This document shows, one piece after another, positions 8,694 to 16,945 of a DNA stretch of 64,000 bases (position 1 is its first letter; every line of letters starts with the position of its first letter). This DNA is from Halomonas sp. TD01 (GTDB taxonomy: Bacteria > Pseudomonadota > Gammaproteobacteria > Pseudomonadales > Halomonadaceae), in the NCBI RefSeq assembly GCF_923868895.1, contig NZ_OV350343.1:2108001-2172000 (forward strand), in the 5' to 3' direction. Position numbers and translations under genes: made by a program. The notes under the pieces are model-generated. The model was not told the DNA's origin, searched no databases, and saw nothing but the letters and a program-made list of their open reading frames with translations.

Positions 8694-9173
8694 ATGAAAG
8701 GCTTTCCCGATGCACGCCCTGAGCGCTGGCTAGGCGCGCTATCACTTATTGTTATTTCGTTGATTAGCTTGGGAAATGTGGTCACGCGTTATCTAACAGG
8801 CGGCTCATTTTCGTTTACCGAAGAGTTTTCCGTATTCTTACTGGTAGTGCTAACGTTTGCAGGAGCATCGGTGGCGCTTAGGCGAAACCGCCATATTCGT
8901 ATCGGTTTTTTAGAGAGAGCGCTGCCTAGGCGTTGGCGCAGTGCACTTATTCTATTTCAAGCGCTGTGTGGGTTTACCGTTCTGGGCTTAATCACTTGGT
9001 ACGGTGGAAAGCTGGCTTGGCAAGAGTATCAGTGGGAATCGCTATCGCCAGGGTTAGGGCTCCCCCAATGGTGGTACTTGGTATGGCTACCGGTATTATC
9101 AACTGCCATGGTATGGCGTCTCGTTCAGCAAACCCGTGATCGATTAAAGGGAGGGCTAATTGATGACGCCTGA
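8694..9173 (+). CDS. dctQ: TRAP transporter small permease, DctQ family
   Basis: The 159-residue protein has four predicted membrane helices, the usual DctQ layout. The F-T-E-E-F-S-V-F-L-L-V-V-L-T-F-A-G-A segment at about residues 41-60 and the V-A-L-R-R-N-R-H-I-R-I loop are family features. DctQ pairs with DctM to form the sodium-driven importer served by DctP. Its last codons overlap the dctM start (stop TGA at 9171-9173), showing translational coupling. Confidence 0.88.
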   Translation: MKGFPDARPERWLGALSLIVISLISLGNVVTRYLTGGSFSFTEEFSVFLLVVLTFAGASVALRRNRHIRIGFLERALPRRWRSALILFQALCGFTVLGLITWYGGKLAWQEYQWESLSPGLGLPQWWYLVWLPVLSTAMVWRLVQQTRDRLKGGLIDDA

Positions 9174-10464
9174 TGTCTGGATGATTCTCGCCTTTGCCGG
9201 ATTTTTGATAGCGGGTGTGCCAGTTGCATTTTCGCTCGCGTTAGCTGGCTCAGTGGGTATTGTGGCCGGGCTTTCGCCAGATATGTTGGCAACGCTGGGC
9301 ACCAATACCTATAACAGCATTGCCAAGTATCCTTTAATCGCGATACCGCTATTCATACTGACAGGTCTGATTTTTGAGCGCTCTGGTGTGGCGTTACGCT
9401 TGGTACGCTTTGCGCAGGCGCTTATTGGGCCTCGCCATGGCGGTCTGGCGCTGGTTGCGGTGCTGGTGTGCATGATTATGGGGGGCATGAGTGGATCAGG
9501 CCCTGCGGATGCAGCTGCAGTGGCCATGGTAATGCTTCCAAGCATGACAAAAGCGGGCTATCCAAAGCCATTTTCCGCAACACTCATTGCCGCATCGGCA
9601 TCCACCGCTATCCTAATCCCACCTTCCGTGGCGCTAATTCTTTACTCGATTGTGGTACCTGGCGTTGATCTACGCGCGTTATTTGCAGCAGGCCTCTTTC
9701 CCGGCATTTTGGCAGGGCTGGCGCTGCTGGTGCCTGCAATGATTGTCGCTAAGCGCTATGGCTGGGAGGGGACGCCAGTAGAGGGTGCTGAAACGTTGAC
9801 CGTTCGCACGACGTTCCGGCAGGCGTTACCCGCCTTGTTTGCTCCGGTACTCATTTTAGGAGGGCTGCGTTCAGGCCTATTTACCCCGACCGAAGCCGCC
9901 GTAGTGGCGGTTGCTTATGGCACCGTCGTGGGGTTATTTCTGACGAAAGAGCTCTCGTTACGTGACCTGTGGGAGTTGTTAGGAGAGGCCGCGATTATTT
10001 CTGGGGTGGTGATGTTGATTATCGCCCTGGCGGGTATTTTTGCTTGGGCCGGTACGATGCTAGGCACTTTCCGCCATTTGGCAGAGTGGATTATTAGCTT
10101 AACGGATAACGGTGTTTTGCTGCTGGTGCTTGTCATGCTGGCGGTACTGGTCGCTGGCATGTTGCTTGATGCTATTTCTATTTACCTCATCATGATGCCT
10201 GTGCTTATTCCGGTGATGCAGCACTTTGAATGGAACCCCGTATGGTTCGGCATTCTCTTGGCTATGAACATCGCTATTGGGCAATTTACTCCGCCGGTTG
10301 CGGTGAATTTGATGGTAACGACAGAGGTTGCAAAAATCCGCTTGGAAGAGACGCTGGGCTGGGCATTCTTGTTTGTTTTGGCGATGGGGTGTGCTTTAGC
10401 CCTGGTGGCTATTTTTCCGAGTATTGCTCTGTGGTTGCCATCGGTACTTGGTTATAACATCTGA
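9163..10464 (+). CDS. dctM: TRAP transporter large permease, DctM family
   Basis: This is the 12-helix transport subunit of about 433 residues. Recognisable DctM elements are A-G-V-P-V-A-F-S-L-A-L-A-G, I-P-L-F-I-L-T-G, M-S-G-S-G-P-A-D-A-A-A-V-A near residue 110, and I-L-I-P-P-S-V-A-L-I-L-Y. I place the start at ATG 9163, eight bases after GGGAGG; a TTG directly upstream at 9160 is in frame but less likely. It overlaps dctQ by 11 bases. The operon ends here without a clear terminator. Confidence 0.92.
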   Translation: MTPDVWMILAFAGFLIAGVPVAFSLALAGSVGIVAGLSPDMLATLGTNTYNSIAKYPLIAIPLFILTGLIFERSGVALRLVRFAQALIGPRHGGLALVAVLVCMIMGGMSGSGPADAAAVAMVMLPSMTKAGYPKPFSATLIAASASTAILIPPSVALILYSIVVPGVDLRALFAAGLFPGILAGLALLVPAMIVAKRYGWEGTPVEGAETLTVRTTFRQALPALFAPVLILGGLRSGLFTPTEAAVVAVAYGTVVGLFLTKELSLRDLWELLGEAAIISGVVMLIIALAGIFAWAGTMLGTFRHLAEWIISLTDNGVLLLVLVMLAVLVAGMLLDAISIYLIMMPVLIPVMQHFEWNPVWFGILLAMNIAIGQFTPPVAVNLMVTTEVAKIRLEETLGWAFLFVLAMGCALALVAIFPSIALWLPSVLGYNI

Positions 10465-10894
10465 AGCACACCTCAGTTCGTGCCCTGAATTGACCCTAAG
10501 ATGCTCTACCCGCTATACGCTATGCAAATACGGCATGGTAATTAACGGTAACTAAACGTTGTACATGAGTAATCTGAATTTGTTGTTTGAGCTGCTTGTG
10601 GTAGGTGATGCCATGCTTTTTGTGCACTACCACTAAGCATTAAGTGTATTTGCTGAGCAGAGGGACTGAATAGCAAGCACGAGGAAGTATCTAAGCGATA
10701 AACCCATAATGACTTGCCGTGTACTTCGCCAAGTAGGTTTTTTTTCGCTAAAGTAGTAAGTGTCGGCTGTGTTAGTCGACGTTGATAACAGATTGTCTTG
10801 AAAACGTTTTGGCAAAAAAACACCTGAGGGAATCGTTTAGCAGGTGGAGTTAAAGCGTATAACGCTCACAACATCAAGATAAAGAGGTGTGTCC
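10465..10894. other. 430-base non-coding region between two TRAP operons
   Basis: No convincing gene is visible. The region is clearly more AT-rich than its surroundings and presumably carries the promoter of the TAXI operon. Its main landmark is the inverted repeat at 10593-10639. A good Shine-Dalgarno (AAAGAGG, 10881-10887) closes the region. Confidence 0.6.
10593..10639. promoter_or_regulatory. Inverted repeat upstream of the TAXI operon
   Basis: TGCTTGTGGTAG (10593-10604) pairs with CTACCACTAAGCA (10627-10639) over 12 bases with one bulged T. There is no T run after it, so an operator or mRNA structure is more likely than a terminator. Confidence 0.4.
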
Positions 10895-11869
10895 ATGAAA
10901 CGCCATGTATTTTCCACTGCCGCCTTCTCTGGCGCGCTGATTGCGGCCGCTACGTTTGCATCTCCGGCGGTTGCACAGGAACGCTTCATCACTATCGGCA
11001 CCGGTGGCCAAACAGGTGTGTACTACGTAGTCGGTCAGTCGATCTGTCGATTGGTGAACCGTCTGGAAGACGCAAATATCAAATGTAATGCTCCTTCCAC
11101 AGGTGGATCTGTTGCCAATATTAATGGCATCAAGTCTGGCGAATTGGACATGGGTGTTGCTCAGTCGGATGTCCAGTACCAAGCTTACAATGGCACTGGG
11201 AATTTCGAAGGGGAGCCTTATGAAGAGCTTAGGGCTGTGTTCCGTGTTCACGGTGAGCCTTTGACTCTGCTTGCGCGTGCTGACTCAGGAATCGAAACAC
11301 TCGATGACCTAGAAGGAAAACGCGTCAATATTGGTAATCCAGGTTCAGGTCAGCGCAACACCATGGAAGTGGTGATGGATGCGAAAGGCTGGACTGAAGA
11401 TACCTTCTCCTTAGCATCTCAGCTTGATGCCGCAGAGCAAGCGGCAGCTCTTTCCGATAATAACATTGATGCCATGGTTTATGTGGTGGGCCATCCCAAT
11501 GGTTCCATCCAAGAAGCTACCACCACCGTTGATGCTCGCCTGATCTCGCTTAATGACGAAGACATCCAGGGCATCGTTGATGAATACCCGTACTATTCAA
11601 CATCGGTAATTCCGGGGGGGCTGTATCGTGGTAACGACGAAGATGTCGAAACTTTCGGTGTGGCGGCTACGTTTGTAACAACTGCTGAGGCTGATGAAGA
11701 CGTCATCTACCAGACCGTCAAGGCAGTTTTTGACAACTTTGATCGCTTCAAACGCCTGCATCCGGCCTTCGAGAATCTTGATCCGGAAGAAATGGTAACT
11801 CAGGGGCTTTCTGCACCTCTGCATGATGGGGCAGCGCGTTACTACCGTGAACAAGGCTGGATCGAGTAA
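10895..11869 (+). CDS. TAXI-family TRAP transporter solute-binding protein
   Basis: The mature protein follows a signal peptide of about 27 residues (ending P-A-V-A-Q-E). It has the TAXI pattern: F-I-T-I-G-T-G-G-Q-T-G-V-Y-Y-V-V-G, then S-T-G-G-S-V-A-N-I-N-G-I, G-E-L-D-M-G-V-A-Q-S-D, and G-N-P-G-S-G-Q-R-N-T. TAXI proteins deliver ligands such as glutamate or other organic acids to fused TRAP permeases; the ligand here is unknown. The start is ATG 10895, seven bases after AAAGAGG; the in-frame GTG at 10889 is too close to that site. The fused permease and a Usp gene follow. Confidence 0.92.
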   Translation: MKRHVFSTAAFSGALIAAATFASPAVAQERFITIGTGGQTGVYYVVGQSICRLVNRLEDANIKCNAPSTGGSVANINGIKSGELDMGVAQSDVQYQAYNGTGNFEGEPYEELRAVFRVHGEPLTLLARADSGIETLDDLEGKRVNIGNPGSGQRNTMEVVMDAKGWTEDTFSLASQLDAAEQAAALSDNNIDAMVYVVGHPNGSIQEATTTVDARLISLNDEDIQGIVDEYPYYSTSVIPGGLYRGNDEDVETFGVAATFVTTAEADEDVIYQTVKAVFDNFDRFKRLHPAFENLDPEEMVTQGLSAPLHDGAARYYREQGWIE

Positions 11870-11902
11870 CCGTATAGCTTGACGTACTGTTACCTTGGTA
11901 AG

Positions 11903-11941
11903 AAATGCGCGGCTACCCCAGGGTACCGCGCATTTTAGCTT
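11903..11941 (+). terminator. Hairpin between TAXI binding protein and permease
   Basis: AAATGCGCGG (11903-11912) and CCGCGCATTT (11926-11935) form a perfect 10-bp stem, and the inner TACCC/GGGTA extends it. Only a short T run (ATTTTAG) follows. Its position after the binding-protein gene matches the dctP hairpin in the neighbouring operon. Confidence 0.7.
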
Positions 11942-12006
11942 AGAATGTTTATAGGGCATTTCGATATGGCAATTAGGCGTCAATCGTCTCGGAGAAGGGC
12001 AGGCAT

Positions 12007-14601
12007 ATGACTGAAGATAAGAATAGACCTTCGGGAGCCGGAGTAGACTTGGAGGATATGGTAGCCTCCAGTGACACGGGAGCCCGTAAACCGAGCGGCA
12101 TGCCCGGTAAGCTTCTGGTGAGCATTGCAGCGGTGTGGTCTCTGTTTCAATTGTGGATTGCTTCTCCAGTGCCCTTCATTTTGGGGTTTGGTGTTTTTAA
12201 TGCCACTGAAGCCCGCTCTATCCACTTAGCTTTTGCGCTGTTTCTGGCATACATGGCCTATCCGGCACTCAAGCGTTCGCCTCGTGACCGTATTCCGATC
12301 CAGGATTGGATACTTGCAGCAACGGCAGCCTTTTGTGGCGCTTACATGTTTATGTTTTACGAGCAGCTATCCCAGCGCCCCGGCGCGCCAATAATGCAGG
12401 ACGTTATTATTGGTATCGCAGGGATACTGCTACTGCTTGAAGCGACCCGTCGTGCGCTTGGCCCGCCGTTGATGATTGTGGCGTCAGTTTTCCTTATCTA
12501 TAGCTTGGCTGGCCCTTGGATGCCGGGCATTCTTTCACATGGTGGCGTTAGTCTATTCGGTTTGATTAATCACCAGTGGTTGACGACTCAGGGGGTCTTC
12601 GGTATCGCTCTGGGGGTCTCAACTAGCTTCGTGTTTCTATTTGTGTTGTTCGGTGCTTTGCTAGATAAGGCTGGTGCTGGCAACTACTTTATAAAAGTTG
12701 CATTTTCGCTGCTTGGTCACTATCGCGGTGGTCCAGCGAAAGCTGCTGTAGTCGCCTCTGCAATGACCGGTTTGATTTCCGGTTCTTCGATTGCCAATGT
12801 CGTGACCACCGGTACTTTTACGGTGCCAATGATGAAAAGGGTAGGGTTTTCCTCCGAAAAGGCGGGCGCTGTCGAAGTGGCGTCATCGGTCAACGGACAG
12901 ATTATGCCTCCGGTGATGGGGGCTGCTGCCTTCCTGATGGTCGAGTATGTAGGTATTTCTTATGTCGAAGTAATTAAGCATGCCTTCTTGCCTGCACTGA
13001 TCTCTTATATCGCACTGGTCTATATTGTTCACTTGGAAGCCCTGAAGGCCAATATGCAGGGGCTTCAGAGTAGCAATCCGCCTAAGCCGATGGTCAATAA
13101 AGTGATCGGTTTTCTCGGTGGTTTGCTACTGATGATGATTACCGCTCTAGGGGTCTATTATGGCCTTGGTTGGCTCAAACCAGTACTGGGCGACGCTACT
13201 CCCTGGGTGGTGGCCGTTGGGCTGACAGTGATCTATATTGCACTACTCAAACTGGCGGCAGGTTACCCCGAACTTGAGCTTGATGATCCTAACCAACCAA
13301 TCTATTCGCTGCCGCAGACGAAGCCTACAGTGCTGGTTGGCTTGCAGTACATTTTGCCTGTCATTGTGTTGGTCTGGTGTCTGATGGTCGAGCGCTTGTC
13401 GCCAGGGCTGTCGGCTTTTTGGGCCACTGTTTTCATGATCTTCATCATTCTTACTCAACGTCCCATCACTTCGATCTTCAGGGGTCGCGGCGATATGGCT
13501 GCGGATTTGCGTGAAGGCGTTATGGATCTGTGGAGCGGCTTAGTCACTGGTGCCCGCAACATGATTGGTATTGGCATCGCCACTGCCACCGCCGGCATCA
13601 TTGTCGGTGCTGTATCGCAGACCGGGGTGGGTCTGGTACTGGCTGAGGTAGTGGAAACGCTTGCCATGGGTAACTTGATGCTGATTTTGCTGCTTACAGC
13701 AGTGCTCAGCTTGATTCTTGGCATGGGGTTGCCTACGACGGCTAACTACATTGTAGTATCGGCGTTACTGGCGCCAGTTGTCGTCAGCTTAGGTGCTGAA
13801 AATGGCCTGCTAGTACCATTGATTGCGGTGCACCTGTTTGTGTTTTATTTCGGCATCATGGCGGATGTTACGCCGCCGGTGGGACTGGCGTCCTTTGCGG
13901 CGGCGGCAGTATCGGGTGGCGATCCCATTCGGACAGGTTTCCAGGCTTTCTATTACAGCCTTCGTACCGCGGCATTGCCGTTTTTGTTCATCTTTAATAC
14001 CGATCTGCTGCTAATTGATGTGACCTTTCTTCAGGGGGTTCTGATCTTTGTCGTTTCGACTATCGCCATGCTGATCTTCGCTGCGGCGACCCAGGGCTTC
14101 ATGATTACACGCAACCGTTGGTATGAATCTATCATTCTGTTGCTGATCGCGTTCACGCTGTTCCGCCCCGGTTTCTGGATGGATATGATCCATGACCCCT
14201 ATGAGTCGATACCTCCCGATCAATTCGTTGAAGTGCTTGGCAGTGTCGACGAAGACTCTACTCTGCGTTTGCAGATTGCAGGTCTTGATGACTACGGCGA
14301 TCCGATGACGACCTACATGATACTTCCGGTGCCAGAGGGGGAAACAGGACAAGAGCGGCTCGATAACCTTGGCATGGAGCTTTTTATTGAGGATGGAACA
14401 GCGACTGTTGATATGGTGGCTTATGGCAGCCAAGCAGCAGATCTCGGCTTAGATTTCGATCAAGAAATCATCGAGGTATTGGCTCCTGTTGACCGTTGGA
14501 CTAAAGAACTGATGTGGATTCCTGCGTTCCTGGTTTTTGGGCTGATTGTATTGATGCAGCGCCGGCGTCGTAATAACACGTCAGCTACCGCTGCTGCATG
14601 A
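12007..14601 (+). CDS. TRAP transporter fused permease (DctQ-DctM type) with C-terminal extension
   Basis: The 864-residue membrane protein combines the 4-helix DctQ-like part (to about residue 190) and the 12-helix DctM-like part (about 190-690), as is usual for permeases that work with TAXI proteins. Motifs include G-S-S-I-A-N-V-V-T-T-G-T-F-T, S-S-V-N-G-Q-I-M-P-P-V-M-G-A-A-A-F and G-M-G-L-P-T-T-A-N-Y. After the last transport helices a soluble stretch of ~120 residues (about 725-840, D-P-Y-E-S-I-P-P-D-Q-F onward) and a final helix resemble the DUF3394 extension of this family. A basic R-R-R-R tail follows. The stop overlaps the ATG upstream of the Usp start. Confidence 0.9.
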   Translation: MTEDKNRPSGAGVDLEDMVASSDTGARKPSGMPGKLLVSIAAVWSLFQLWIASPVPFILGFGVFNATEARSIHLAFALFLAYMAYPALKRSPRDRIPIQDWILAATAAFCGAYMFMFYEQLSQRPGAPIMQDVIIGIAGILLLLEATRRALGPPLMIVASVFLIYSLAGPWMPGILSHGGVSLFGLINHQWLTTQGVFGIALGVSTSFVFLFVLFGALLDKAGAGNYFIKVAFSLLGHYRGGPAKAAVVASAMTGLISGSSIANVVTTGTFTVPMMKRVGFSSEKAGAVEVASSVNGQIMPPVMGAAAFLMVEYVGISYVEVIKHAFLPALISYIALVYIVHLEALKANMQGLQSSNPPKPMVNKVIGFLGGLLLMMITALGVYYGLGWLKPVLGDATPWVVAVGLTVIYIALLKLAAGYPELELDDPNQPIYSLPQTKPTVLVGLQYILPVIVLVWCLMVERLSPGLSAFWATVFMIFIILTQRPITSIFRGRGDMAADLREGVMDLWSGLVTGARNMIGIGIATATAGIIVGAVSQTGVGLVLAEVVETLAMGNLMLILLLTAVLSLILGMGLPTTANYIVVSALLAPVVVSLGAENGLLVPLIAVHLFVFYFGIMADVTPPVGLASFAAAAVSGGDPIRTGFQAFYYSLRTAALPFLFIFNTDLLLIDVTFLQGVLIFVVSTIAMLIFAAATQGFMITRNRWYESIILLLIAFTLFRPGFWMDMIHDPYESIPPDQFVEVLGSVDEDSTLRLQIAGLDDYGDPMTTYMILPVPEGETGQERLDNLGMELFIEDGTATVDMVAYGSQAADLGLDFDQEIIEVLAPVDRWTKELMWIPAFLVFGLIVLMQRRRRNNTSATAAA

Positions 14602-14612
14602 AGGAGAATGCC

Positions 14613-15041
14613 ATGTACAGCAAGATCATGTTGCCGGTGGACTTGAATGAGGAAGCTTCTTGGTCAAAGGCACTGCCTACAGCCCTGACGTTATGTCGTA
14701 CTTTTGGTGCTTCGCTACATGTGGTTACGGTACTGCCGGATTACCGTATGCCTATGGTGGGTTCCTATTTTCCCAAGGACTTCGCTAAAAAGGCGCACAC
14801 AGCGATAACCGAGGCACTTCATGACTTCATTAAGGAGAAAGTGCCTGAGGACATTCAGGTGCAAAGTGTCACTGTGGATGGATCCCCATGGGAGGGGATT
14901 ATCAAGGCTGGTAAGAAACTGGATGTGGATCTGATCGTTATGGCATCACATACCAAGCGTAAATTTGTAGATTATGTCTTGGGGCCTAATGCTGAACATG
15001 TGGTTCATCATTCTAAGGTATCGGTAATGATCGTGCGCTGA
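14613..15041 (+). CDS. Universal stress protein, transporter-associated
   Basis: This 142-residue UspA-fold protein starts M-Y-S-K-I-M-L-P-V-D and ends with the usual V-H-H-S-K-V-S-V-M-I-V-R strand. I use ATG 14613 because AAGGAG at 14601-14606 sits directly upstream; an in-frame ATG at 14598 overlaps the permease stop. The canonical G-x-x-G ATP-binding motif is degenerate (S-H-T-K-R-K), with L-G-P-N-A-E-H-V in place of the usual G-S/T loop. Nucleotide binding is therefore uncertain. In Halomonas elongata a Usp, TeaD, sits with the ectoine TRAP system TeaABC and lowers its activity; a similar modulator role for the TAXI system is inference. Confidence 0.85.
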   Translation: MYSKIMLPVDLNEEASWSKALPTALTLCRTFGASLHVVTVLPDYRMPMVGSYFPKDFAKKAHTAITEALHDFIKEKVPEDIQVQSVTVDGSPWEGIIKAGKKLDVDLIVMASHTKRKFVDYVLGPNAEHVVHHSKVSVMIVR

Positions 15042-15070
15042 CGTTTCAGTACCGAGTTGTTTGTTAAACG

Positions 15071-15104
15071 AACTCCAGGCCATTTGGCCTGGAGTTTTTG
15101 TTTG
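15071..15104 (+). terminator. Rho-independent terminator of the TAXI operon
   Basis: AACTCCAGGCC (15071-15081) and GGCCTGGAGTT (15086-15096) form a perfect 11-bp stem with a four-base loop, followed by TTTGTTTG. Confidence 0.92.
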
Positions 15105-15364
15105 TGGGGTTATATTAACGTTGGCTAACGCATCGAATAAATTGGCGTTAATGGCATGAAAGCAGGATTTTTTGTACGCGATGTCTTTAGACGGCCCCAG
15201 CCTGTCAATGCTCAGCTACATTAAAGGTACGTTAAGCCATTAACTCATGGTTAACGAACTCATGCATGTGGCAACTCTTTTCAGGTATTCGGTAAGCGTT
15301 ACTCCAACCTGACCTGGGTTTAAAAGGCCACCGCTGCAGTGGGGTAAATCTAAGGAGTCATGCC
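15105..15364. promoter_or_regulatory. Upstream region of the DUF2189 gene with imperfect palindrome
   Basis: This 260-base gap shows no gene. An imperfect palindrome at 15231-15255 (GTTAA-G-CCAT, six bases, ATGG-TTAAC) may be an operator. AAGGAG at 15352-15357 is the ribosome site for the next gene. Confidence 0.4.
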
Positions 15365-16183
15365 ATGAATGCAGCTACAACAAAAACGCACGACCGAGCA
15401 GATATGTCTAACGTGAAAATTACTATTAATAAGGTTGGTATGGATCGGCCGCGTGCATGGCTTGCCGCGGGGTTTGAGGATTTTCGTCGTGCAACAGCTA
15501 TTAGTTTAACCTACGGCATGTTTTGGGTGGGATTGAGCATAGCCATTACTGCGGGCGCAGTAACACTTGGCTATTGGTACTGGTTATTACCCATGATCGC
15601 TGGGTTTATGTTTGTTGGTCCACTCGTTGCAGTCGGTTCCTATGGTATTAGTCGCGCTATTGAACATGGGCGAGTACCTAACTTGGGAGATGCTTTCGGA
15701 AGTTGGCGCCCACATGCAGGCCAATTGGCAATGATGGGGGTGATGATGATGATTTTCTTCCTCGCCTGGATTCGTCTGGCAACACTACTGTTTGCGCTGT
15801 TCTTTGGATTTGAAGTACCTAACCCAGCCACCCTTTATACATCACTCCTAACCACGCCTGAAGGCTTGGGGATGATTGCAGTAGGCACGGTTGCAGGTGG
15901 TATACTCGCCTTTGGTGCGTTTGCAATTAGTTCAGTGGCGATTCCCACGTTGATGGATCATGACTTGACCTTTATGGAAGGCATCGAAGCCAGTGTCCGT
16001 TGTGTGGCTAGCAACTTCCGCCCAATGCTGCTGTGGGCCGTTATTCTCACCGGTTGTGTACTGGTAGGCGTAATGACCTTTTACATTGGCTTGGCGCTAA
16101 TACTGCCCGTGCTAGGCCATGCAAGCTGGCATGCCTATGAGGATCTAGTTCGTATTGAGCCAGTCGAAGAACTTAAGACCTAG
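15365..16183 (+). CDS. DUF2189 family integral membrane protein
   Basis: The 272-residue protein has a ~35-residue cytoplasmic lead followed by about six hydrophobic helices. The pattern P-R-A-W-L-A-A-G-F-E-D-F-R-R-A, then Y-W-Y-W-L-L-P-M-I-A-G-F-M-F-V-G-P and a final L-P-V-L-G-H-A-S-W-H-A-Y matches the DUF2189 (COG5473) family. The family's function is unknown; in other bacteria members are often found near cytochrome oxidase or heme-copper genes, which is not the case here. The gene stands alone between two terminators, with a strong AAGGAG ribosome site. Confidence 0.8.
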   Translation: MNAATTKTHDRADMSNVKITINKVGMDRPRAWLAAGFEDFRRATAISLTYGMFWVGLSIAITAGAVTLGYWYWLLPMIAGFMFVGPLVAVGSYGISRAIEHGRVPNLGDAFGSWRPHAGQLAMMGVMMMIFFLAWIRLATLLFALFFGFEVPNPATLYTSLLTTPEGLGMIAVGTVAGGILAFGAFAISSVAIPTLMDHDLTFMEGIEASVRCVASNFRPMLLWAVILTGCVLVGVMTFYIGLALILPVLGHASWHAYEDLVRIEPVEELKT

Positions 16184-16266
16184 AGCGAGTAAGAGGTAAG
16201 AGCTACGGAAACGTTGAGACTCACGTTAGGCATCAAGCAAAAAAGCATTTAACCTGACCCGGTAGA

Positions 16267-16301
16267 AGAGATAGCGTAACCTTTGCGCTATCTCTTTTTT
16301 T
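16267..16301 (+). terminator. Rho-independent terminator after the DUF2189 gene
   Basis: AGAGATAGCG (16267-16276) and CGCTATCTCT (16286-16295) form a perfect 10-bp stem with a nine-base loop, followed by six T residues. Confidence 0.92.
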
Positions 16302-16378
16302 ATCCAGAGTCCTGCTTGTCCTGAGGGTTGGCAGAAATGGGCCATATTTTCAGGGCATTGTGTCGTGAGGTAACCGTT

Positions 16379-16945
16379 GTGAAAGCGTTGTTATTGGGGT
16401 GTATTATGCTGGTGTTCAGCATTCCCCTGGCGGGTCATGAGCGGGAAAGAGGGTTTCTAGAGTTGCCAGATGGGCCTGTTATTCTGACAATTAACGGTGG
16501 CATAACACATTTCAACGCAGCCCAGGAGGCGCGCTTTGATCTTGCCATGTTACAAGCCTTGCCACAGCACTCCTTTGAAACGGGCACGCCGTGGACAGAA
16601 GGCAGCAGTGCATATAGCGGACCGTTAATGCGAACATTATTAGAGCATGTTGGACTGACTGGTTCTGAAGATGGTTCTGGAAATGGTTCTGGAAATGGTT
16701 CTGGAAATGGTTCTGGAAATAGCGTCTACGTTTCTGCCTTAAACGGGTTCGAAGCGGAAATACCGGTCAGTGATTTTTATGAGTACGATGTGATCTTAGC
16801 ATTAGAGCGGAATGGGCAAAGCATCCCTATCCGTGAATATGGCCCTTTGTGGGTGCTCTATCCTTTCAGCCAAGATGAGGCTCTTTTGAGCGAAAAAATG
16901 CGTTTTAGAGCTGTTTGGCAAGTCATGCAGATAAATGTCCGTTAG
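16379..16945 (+). CDS. Periplasmic protein resembling the oxidoreductase molybdopterin-binding fold, with GSGN repeat
   Basis: I place the start at GTG 16379, eight bases after GAGG; it begins a good signal peptide (V-K-A-L-L-L-G-C-I-M-L-V-F-S-I-P-L-A-G). A longer frame from TTG 16328 would bury that signal. The mature domain reads L-T-I-N-G-G-I-x-H-F, L-A-M-L-Q-A-L-P-Q-H-S-F, Y-S-G-P-L-M-R-T-L-L-E-H-V-G, and ends R-E-Y-G-P-L-W-V-L-Y-P-F. This matches small periplasmic proteins annotated as molybdopterin-dependent oxidoreductases, but I see no conserved cofactor cysteine, so catalysis is doubtful. Residues ~97-113 are a GSGN repeat. Its last 11 bases overlap the hybrid kinase, suggesting a periplasmic input protein for that kinase. 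Confidence 0.7.
   Translation: MKALLLGCIMLVFSIPLAGHERERGFLELPDGPVILTINGGITHFNAAQEARFDLAMLQALPQHSFETGTPWTEGSSAYSGPLMRTLLEHVGLTGSEDGSGNGSGNGSGNGSGNSVYVSALNGFEAEIPVSDFYEYDVILALERNGQSIPIREYGPLWVLYPFSQDEALLSEKMRFRAVWQVMQINVR
16661..16720 (+). repeat. 12-bp in-frame tandem repeat, five copies
   Basis: GGTTCTGGAAAT repeats exactly four times (16673-16720) after one diverged copy GGTTCTGAAGAT (16661-16672). It encodes G-S-G-N four times. Each unit change adds or removes four residues without a frameshift, so copy number may vary between strains. Confidence 0.95.

Noticed and set aside
10542..10823. A 93-codon minus-strand frame in the gap between TRAP operons
   Set aside because: No ribosome site or recognisable domain, and its composition matches non-coding AT-rich DNA.
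16661..16720. Short repeat considered as a CRISPR or regulatory array
   Set aside because: Units are 12 bp without spacers and stay in frame inside a coding region; it is a coding tandem repeat.
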